64,000 bases of DNA from Pagrus major (taxonomy: Eukaryota > Chordata > Actinopteri > Spariformes > Sparidae), in NCBI RefSeq assembly GCF_040436345.1, contig NC_133215.1, forward strand, positions 22,060,806 through 22,124,805, in the 5' to 3' direction. Position numbers and translations under genes: made by a program. The notes beneath the pieces were generated by a model. The model had not been told where the DNA came from, made no database searches, and saw only the letters and a list, made by a program, of their open reading frames with translations. Below are positions 61,201 through 64,000 of the stretch, piece by piece; position 1 is the stretch's first letter, and each line of letters starts with the position of its first letter.

Positions 61201-62103
61201 TCCACATCTCAGCCTGTAGTAAATTGCAGCTCTGCTTGAGGGATTATATTTTTGAAGCCACAGGAAGTAAGGAGAAACTTGAGCAGGAGTGGGGCCCAGT
61301 TGTTTACTGGCGCTAAAGTGTATATTAATGTTTTTCATTAAAGTTTATGGCATTTCTCACCCAGTGGAGAGAGATGGGTTCATGAGAAAGAGCTGGAAGA
61401 GGACGATGGGCAGCACAGGTCATGGGACAGATTTGTAATTCATTTTGAGGTTTATGTATAGTGTTGATTTTTAGCCCATTTGGCCGACAGACTGTCCTGG
61501 AAATGGTATTTTTAGTGGAAGCGTCTTGTAAGCAGGTTGGACATAAAGGATTTGTTTGAATTATTATAAACACTGGCTGAGCAAGATTTTTGTCATTCCT
61601 CTCTGCCGCTCCTTCATCTCTTTTCCCATCCTCCTCTAGCATTTTCTAGAAGGTTTTTTCTAGTATTTTACCAAACTTTGCCCTTTTTCCTCCGCCCCAT
61701 CACTATCCCACTCTATCTCTTTCCTCCCATTAAGGCCTTATCCTGCTCACCATCTCTTCCTCTTCACTCTCAACACCTACTCTTGCCAGACTGACCGTGT
61801 TGTAAATGAAGCCTTGTATTGTCATGGCAAAAGTTTTATATGTTGTTCACAGCAACATTGCCTGACTTCTTTATCCTTTTTCCTCCCTCTTTGTTCACCC
61901 CCATTCAGAGTGACCCAGGTGGACTGTCAGTTCTGGAGCAGCTCGGTCTGGACCAGAACTCAGATTTTTCTGACTCCAGCGTGCAGCAGCTTCTGGACGA
62001 ACAGCGTGAAAGGATCCGCAGAGAGATTCGTAAGGAGCTGAAAATCAAGGAGGGAGCCGAGAACCTACGCAGGGCGACGACTGACAAGAGGAATGCTCAG
62101 CAG
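29895..62103 (+). CDS. pkn1: Protein kinase N1, 5' part (two exons; gene continues beyond the window)
   Basis: Exon 1 coding is 29895-29915 (MANDSIQ) and exon 2 is 61909-62103 (65 codons). Both are phase 0 and separated by an intron of about 32 kb. The joined start [20 protein letters not shown] aligns with human PKN1 (MASDAVQSEP...LLEQLGL). It is followed by [20 protein letters not shown] and [15 protein letters not shown], the first helix of HR1a, the antiparallel coiled coil that binds RhoA/Rac. The same segment in PKN2 reads ENLRKVTTD, so the N-terminal LEQLGL and RRATTD favour PKN1. The full protein (about 900-950 residues) has three HR1 repeats, a C2-like domain and a C-terminal AGC Ser/Thr kinase, acting in cytoskeletal and Rho signalling. 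Those parts are not in this window; 62104-64000 contains no further HR1a exon that I could find. Confidence 0.9.
30213..30487 (+). repeat. GACCGATAT terminal-inverted-repeat element, copy 1
   Basis: The left end TTAGAGCCCGACCGATAT and right end ATATATCGGTCAGTCCTTCT are inverted copies sharing GACCGATAT. The interior repeats TATCGGCTGATAT-like units. This is a dispersed teleost repeat with a MITE-like form. Confidence 0.7.
31045..31401 (+). repeat. GACCGATAT-type element, copy 2 (more diverged)
   Basis: Begins CTAGAGCCTGACTGATAC and ends TATCGGCCAAGCAATATATC then ACTCAGGCCCT, so its ends are decayed versions of the same inverted termini as the copy at 30213-30487. The interior shares TAGGCCCAATAGCAATATTG with the expected family order. 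Confidence 0.65.
33661..34145. mobile_element. MITE-like element with TGAGGGCRCACTC inverted ends
   Basis: Left terminus TGAGGGCACACTCGC (33661 on). The right terminus, read on the minus strand, is TGAGGGCGCACTCACTC (from 34145), so 12 of the first 13 bases match. The interior is about 485 bases and has repeated GCACGGTA motifs in both orientations (near 33778, 33987 as TACCGTGC, 34048 and 34110). No transposase frame is present. I do not see a clear target-site duplication. The shape suggests a non-autonomous DNA transposon. Confidence 0.6.
34765..34992 (-). repeat. AGTGGAATTCC-type dispersed repeat, copy 1 (inverted)
   Basis: Contains CAGCTCCCTCTGCAGCC, AGACCTATAAACAGACTTTG, ATGTTTAAACTCAGTGGAGT and TCCCCTTTA. 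Read in reverse this is the AAAGGGGAACTCCACTG... element found in forward orientation at 54763-55030. Confidence 0.65.
37599..37653. repeat. (CA)n microsatellite
   Basis: About 27 uninterrupted AC units. The open frame running through it translates the repeat as Thr-His and is not a gene. Confidence 0.97.
40440..40490. repeat. Fragment of a GACCGATAT-type repeat
   Basis: ATTGGCCAATATACACTGAT followed by AATGATATATCTGCAATAAG and CCAACATC resembles the interior or right end of the elements at 30213 and 31045. It is short and diverged. Confidence 0.35.
41166..41196. repeat. (CTC)n microsatellite
   Basis: About ten CTC/TCC units inside a wider pyrimidine-rich stretch (41080-41220). It produces a poly-Pro or poly-Glu translation on the two strands. 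Confidence 0.92.
42263..42320 (-). repeat. AGTGGAATTCC-type dispersed repeat, copy 2 (fragment)
   Basis: Contains AGTACTCC-like GGTACTCCCCAAGACCTG, TAAACAGACTCTAATGTTTG and AAATCAGTGGAGTTCC, the right end of the family seen at 34765-34992 and 54763-55030. Confidence 0.6.
44301..44571 (+). repeat. TTTATTTATATAGCCCAAAATCACA dispersed element
   Basis: The series TTTTATTTATATAGCCCAAA, GCCTCAGTGGGCTTTACA, GACATCCTCTGTCCTTAGAC, CCTCGATTCAAGTGAGGAAA, CAGGAAGAGCCACAGAGGAG, GGATCCCTTTCCCAGGATGG and AGACATGCAATAGATGTCGC is one of the most frequent repeats in teleost genomes. This copy is nearly complete. Confidence 0.85.
45964..46045. repeat. (GT)n microsatellite
   Basis: About 82 bases of uninterrupted GT, the longest simple repeat in the window and a likely length-polymorphic marker. 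Confidence 0.97.
48185..48350 (+). repeat. TTAGCATGCTAAC family repeat, copy 2 (partial)
   Basis: GAGATTCCCAACAGCCTCAG, GTTGGCATGCTAACACACTA, AGCTAAACATCATTGTGTTA and GGCATTTAACTCAAAGCC follow the order of the copy at 27955-28175 but are more diverged. Confidence 0.6.
48719..48774. repeat. (CA)n microsatellite
   Basis: About 28 CA units. First of a cluster of three CA tracts within about 535 bases. Confidence 0.97.
49006..49084. repeat. (CT)n(CA)n compound microsatellite
   Basis: About 19 CT units (one interruption) run directly into about 20 CA units (with early CACT interruptions). Confidence 0.95.
49213..49252. repeat. (CA)n microsatellite
   Basis: About 20 CA units, third of the local cluster. 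Confidence 0.96.
49663..49698. repeat. 18-bp perfect tandem duplication
   Basis: AAAGGAGACTCGAGTCAT occurs twice back to back (49663-49680 and 49681-49698). Each unit contains the palindrome GACTCGAGTC. Confidence 0.9.
50099..50316 (+). repeat. GGGCTGCAACTAA family fragment joined to a second repeat
   Basis: Starts GGGCCTGCAACTAACAATAC, TTTCATTATCAATTAAACTG and CAGATTATTTCG, then degenerates into T runs (50152-50180) and a run of about 20 A (50194-50213). The right part (AGATAATCTGCGATAGACC, AATATTGGCTGATAATACCG, GGCTGTAG) resembles the GACCGATAT family instead, so this looks like two fused or nested fragments. Confidence 0.55.
51255..51345 (+). repeat. GGGCTGCAACTAA family, diverged fragment
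   Basis: GCGGCTGTAGCTGATTATTT, TCATTACTAATTCATTG and TTTTGTCTATAAATGATGAA follow the family order but with many changes. Confidence 0.4.
51545..51640 (+). repeat. AAGTCAAGTC-type dispersed repeat
   Basis: Repeated CAAGTC/AAGTCC units (GAAGTCAAGTCACAGG, GTTCAAGTCCTACGTCAAGT) in imperfect tandem, similar to the complement of the block at 27676-27770. Confidence 0.4.
54763..55030 (+). repeat. AGTGGAATTCC-type dispersed repeat, copy 3
   Basis: AAGGGGAATTCCACCAATTT, ACAGGACTTGGGGAGTACAC, AAGCCTCCAGAGGGAGCTG, TCCTGATAAATGACATCAAG, GTAGCATGCTCCTCATC and GGAGGCTAGCAGCTCACTAC. This is the fullest of the three copies in the window. Confidence 0.65.
55178..55199. repeat. Poly-A run
   Basis: About 22 A residues. 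Possibly a retroposon tail, but no element body could be assigned. Confidence 0.8.
57722..58142 (-). repeat. TTAGCATGCTAAC family repeat, copy 3 (inverted, long)
   Basis: In plus orientation: GCTCAGCGATGCTTTGAACT, TAATGTTTGCCATGTTCATT, TAGCATGCTAATTAGCA, TAGCTGAGGCTGATAGTAAT, GAGATATTTCAGTCTGGACC, AAAGTGACGGACTGATATTG, CCATCCCTAAAACCATGCCA and CTAACATGGCTGAAAAGT. This matches the complement of the family at 27955-28175 and extends further. Confidence 0.8.
59768..60001 (+). repeat. ATATGAGGAAAATCTGCGATGTGCGATAA dispersed repeat
   Basis: TGATATGAGGAAAATCTGCG, ATGTGCGATAATGTCCTCC and CTGCAATGACGATATTACTT are landmarks of a common teleost non-autonomous element. The right boundary is uncertain and may extend to about 60230. 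Confidence 0.55.
61909..62103 (+). CDS. pkn1: pkn1 coding exon 2 (HR1a start)
   Basis: Acceptor CACCCCCATTCAG and donor CAGCAG|GTCAGC. It encodes [40 protein letters not shown] and [20 protein letters not shown] then RNAQQ. The Arg/Lys/Glu-rich amphipathic stretch is the hallmark of the PKN HR1a first helix. Confidence 0.92.
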
Positions 62104-64000
62104 GTCAGCCACATGTTACAATTACATCCTCCCGACATAAATCCACCAAAAAGTATTAGAGCCCAAAAAAAATCTTATACCAGTTAAATTTCTTGTTTTT
62201 TAAACAGGTTTCCAACTGGTAATGAATGATCTGAAATGATAACGAGAAAGTCAGGTAGACACTTCACGAGGATACTGTGTATGAGAAAGCATCTTCCTGT
62301 GATAGACATCAATAATAAAATGATAAGGTCGTGGAAGCGCTCTGATTTTTCAGTTGAAAAGTCATTGAATTTCACATCAGCACCACTGCAGGAAACCAGT
62401 TTAATGACTGCTATCTGGAACAGAGGCTGGTGATTCAGTCACATTCCAGTTCACCGGAACTGGGTAGACTTGCTGGTATGTTAAATTCTTAGCCTGTGGG
62501 GACTTTGGTCATATGAAAAAATAAATAAAGAAAGCCAGAAACTTCAGACTGTTTTGACCTTTTATTTGCCCAGTTGTAGGCTCACTGAGCACATGTTTCC
62601 ACGTTGTGAGGCAGGGCAGGAATGCCACACAGCCTCACACATTCCCTTCCTGTAGCTGCCAAGTACAGCTGCTGGGCACCAGTTGTGAGAAGATGGCAGC
62701 GATACTCGAGCAGCATTAAGAGAGGAATTAGTCTTGAGGTAAAGAAGTTCGACAGTGTGCAAATCCAACCCCAGTCAGGTACAGATGCAAGACAAAAAAC
62801 AGCAAGGATCATCACGTGACCACAGGTTAATGTAAACCTCATATTCTTCTGTGTGCTTTCATAGATTTTTTCCATTATTTTCAACCTAAAAGCCAAAGTT
62901 GCCTCAAAATAAGGTTTAATTTAGCCAACTGGATGAAAACATATCAAATTAATATAGAGAAATTCTAATATAAATCGCTGTTTACGCTGTTTTTTGTGAA
63001 GTAAAAATGTTATTTAAATATCTATTATCCCTTATTATTTTGTTTGTTATCTCAGCATTTGTTTGTGTTTGGCATGTGTACGACCAGTAGGTTTTAGCAG
63101 TAATACAACTCAAAGTTACAGACAGACATTCAATACAGAAACAAAATAGAACACAAATCATCAAAGTAAAATGTGTAAAACTGTCAAAGTGGTAGTCAGA
63201 GTTTGAATACAAGAACATATTTCATAAGAAGTAGTTAAAAATCCCTGAGTGGAATCAGGCTGGACTGCTTCAGCTCCTGCTGTAGTGCGTTTCATGTAAG
63301 TGGATAAATAAGTGGGTAGCAGTCCAAGCATGGATTTATGAATGAAGTTCTATCGGTGTTAAAGTCTGCGCATGGATGATGATGACCAGCTGATGAAAGA
63401 ATACAGAGCACAGTGGTGTGTGAGGGGTTTACAGCCGGTTATGAATTTCAGAGAATACGTGTGTCCAATGATGCTGATTCTAGTTTTGATGGGATAAAAG
63501 CAGAGAGAAGGAACATGAATGCAACTCCAGTCATCCACATGTTTCCTACACCTCTCTAAAATGTATGCAAATTACTTAATTTTATAAACATTACTTAATT
63601 TTATAAACAAATTGATGTTGCTATTCCAGGAACGCTGCCTGCTGTCCGGGAACTTGAAACTGAAACTTTCAGATGGAAGAAGCAGCTCACTGAACATTCA
63701 AGAAGCATTTCTAGGTCCTTATACTGACACGTCGAGGCATTTTATTAATGGAGAACTTTCAACAAGGGTTCACTATTTTTATTATTATTTAGATTTGGTT
63801 TATTTTTGCAAAATTCTGATAGAAAGTCGATATAAAAATAGGAAACATTATACCAACACCTGAAGAGTTAAACTGATTTAATGGTATATAAAGTTCAATA
63901 TTGTAGGGAAATGTGGTGTAGCACTGCTTCAACTGCTTTTCGTGACATTCTTGTGAGTGTTGATGATGTCAGCATGTTGTCCAACATTTCATAATTTGCT
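62104..64000 (+). other. pkn1: Start of pkn1 intron 2
   Basis: No second half of HR1a (a LHxxLQEL-type helix) is encoded here in any frame I could find, so the next exon lies beyond the window. It contains a 19-bp-period tandem duplication (ACTTAATTTTATAAACA, 63573-63611). Open frames near 62236 and 63612 have no recognisable product. Confidence 0.6.
63573..63611. repeat. 19-bp-period tandem duplication
   Basis: TTACTTAATTTTATAAACA is repeated twice in succession with almost no divergence, suggesting a recent slippage event. Confidence 0.8.

Larger units (their letters stand above)
29916..61908 (+). other. pkn1: pkn1 intron 1 (about 32 kb)
   Basis: No independent gene is supported inside. 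The long open frames are either microsatellite translations or pyrimidine-rich chance frames. The interval is dominated by degenerate interspersed repeats and simple repeats, listed separately. Stretches 31403-33660, 34993-37598, 37654-40440, 40490-42262, 42321-44300, 44572-45963, 46046-48184, 51641-54762, 55200-57721, 58143-59767 and 60002-61048 hold nothing I can name beyond occasional short low-complexity tracts. A possible alternative first exon is at 61049-61090. Confidence 0.65.

Noticed and set aside
63612..63863. Possible next pkn1 exon beginning after CTATTCCAG
   Set aside because: An acceptor-like sequence precedes it, but the translation (ERCLLSGNLKLKLSDGRSSS) does not resemble the second HR1a helix of any PKN, and a poorly coding AT-rich tail follows.
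1..64000. tRNA, rRNA or known microRNA genes
   Set aside because: I looked for familiar tRNA box motifs and for well-known microRNA mature sequences (let-7, miR-23, 24, 27, 181) by eye and found no convincing match. A covariance-model scan would be needed to exclude them.
1..64000. An autonomous transposon, endogenous virus or unusual operon-like system
   Set aside because: No transposase, reverse transcriptase, integrase or clustered accessory genes could be read in any frame. The mobile DNA here is short, non-autonomous and decayed.

Overview
The window looks like teleost nuclear DNA, probably from a percomorph fish. Short exons sit in long AT-rich introns with GT/AG borders. There are several long CA/GT microsatellites and many degenerate copies of repeats that are abundant in percomorph genomes. 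I found no bacterial, viral or organellar gene blocks. Repeat family membership is from memory of fish genomic sequence, not from a database search.

Three protein-coding genes are supported. (1) Plus strand, 3598-22390: a large, low-complexity, coiled-coil protein, most likely the teleost PRR36 (relative of KIAA1107/BTBD8). Five coding exons join in phase to give 1518 codons, followed by a 3' UTR of about 3.6 kb. (2) Minus strand, 26451-22843: the fish homologue of human C19orf67 (UPF0575 family). Seven coding exons encode 330 residues, behind one probable non-coding first exon. (3) Plus strand, from about 29000 to beyond the window: the 5' end of pkn1 (protein kinase N1). It has a GC-rich promoter and leader, a first coding exon of seven codons, an intron of about 32 kb, and a second exon carrying the start of the first HR1 (Rho-binding) repeat. 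The rest of the kinase lies outside the window.

Layout: 1-3597 is 5' flank or intron of the first gene. 3598-18711 holds its coding exons, with introns of 0.1, 7.9, 0.3 and 2.1 kb. 18712-22390 is its 3' UTR, which converges on gene 2. 22843-26451 is gene 2. 26452-28900 is the divergent spacer between genes 2 and 3. 28900-64000 belongs to pkn1, almost all of it repeat-rich intron.

The three genes do not form a pathway. Their human counterparts all lie on 19p13, and relatives of two of them (PKN2, KIAA1107/BTBD8) lie on 1p22, so the grouping reads as an ancient vertebrate paralogon. The most notable observations are NPF and DPW endocytic-type motifs in the large protein, a possible alternative pkn1 first exon just before exon 2, a pkn1 leader dense in start-stop upstream ORFs, a DR1 plus CRE-half-site promoter for the C19orf67 homologue, and a compact inverted-repeat element with a recurring GCACGGTA motif.
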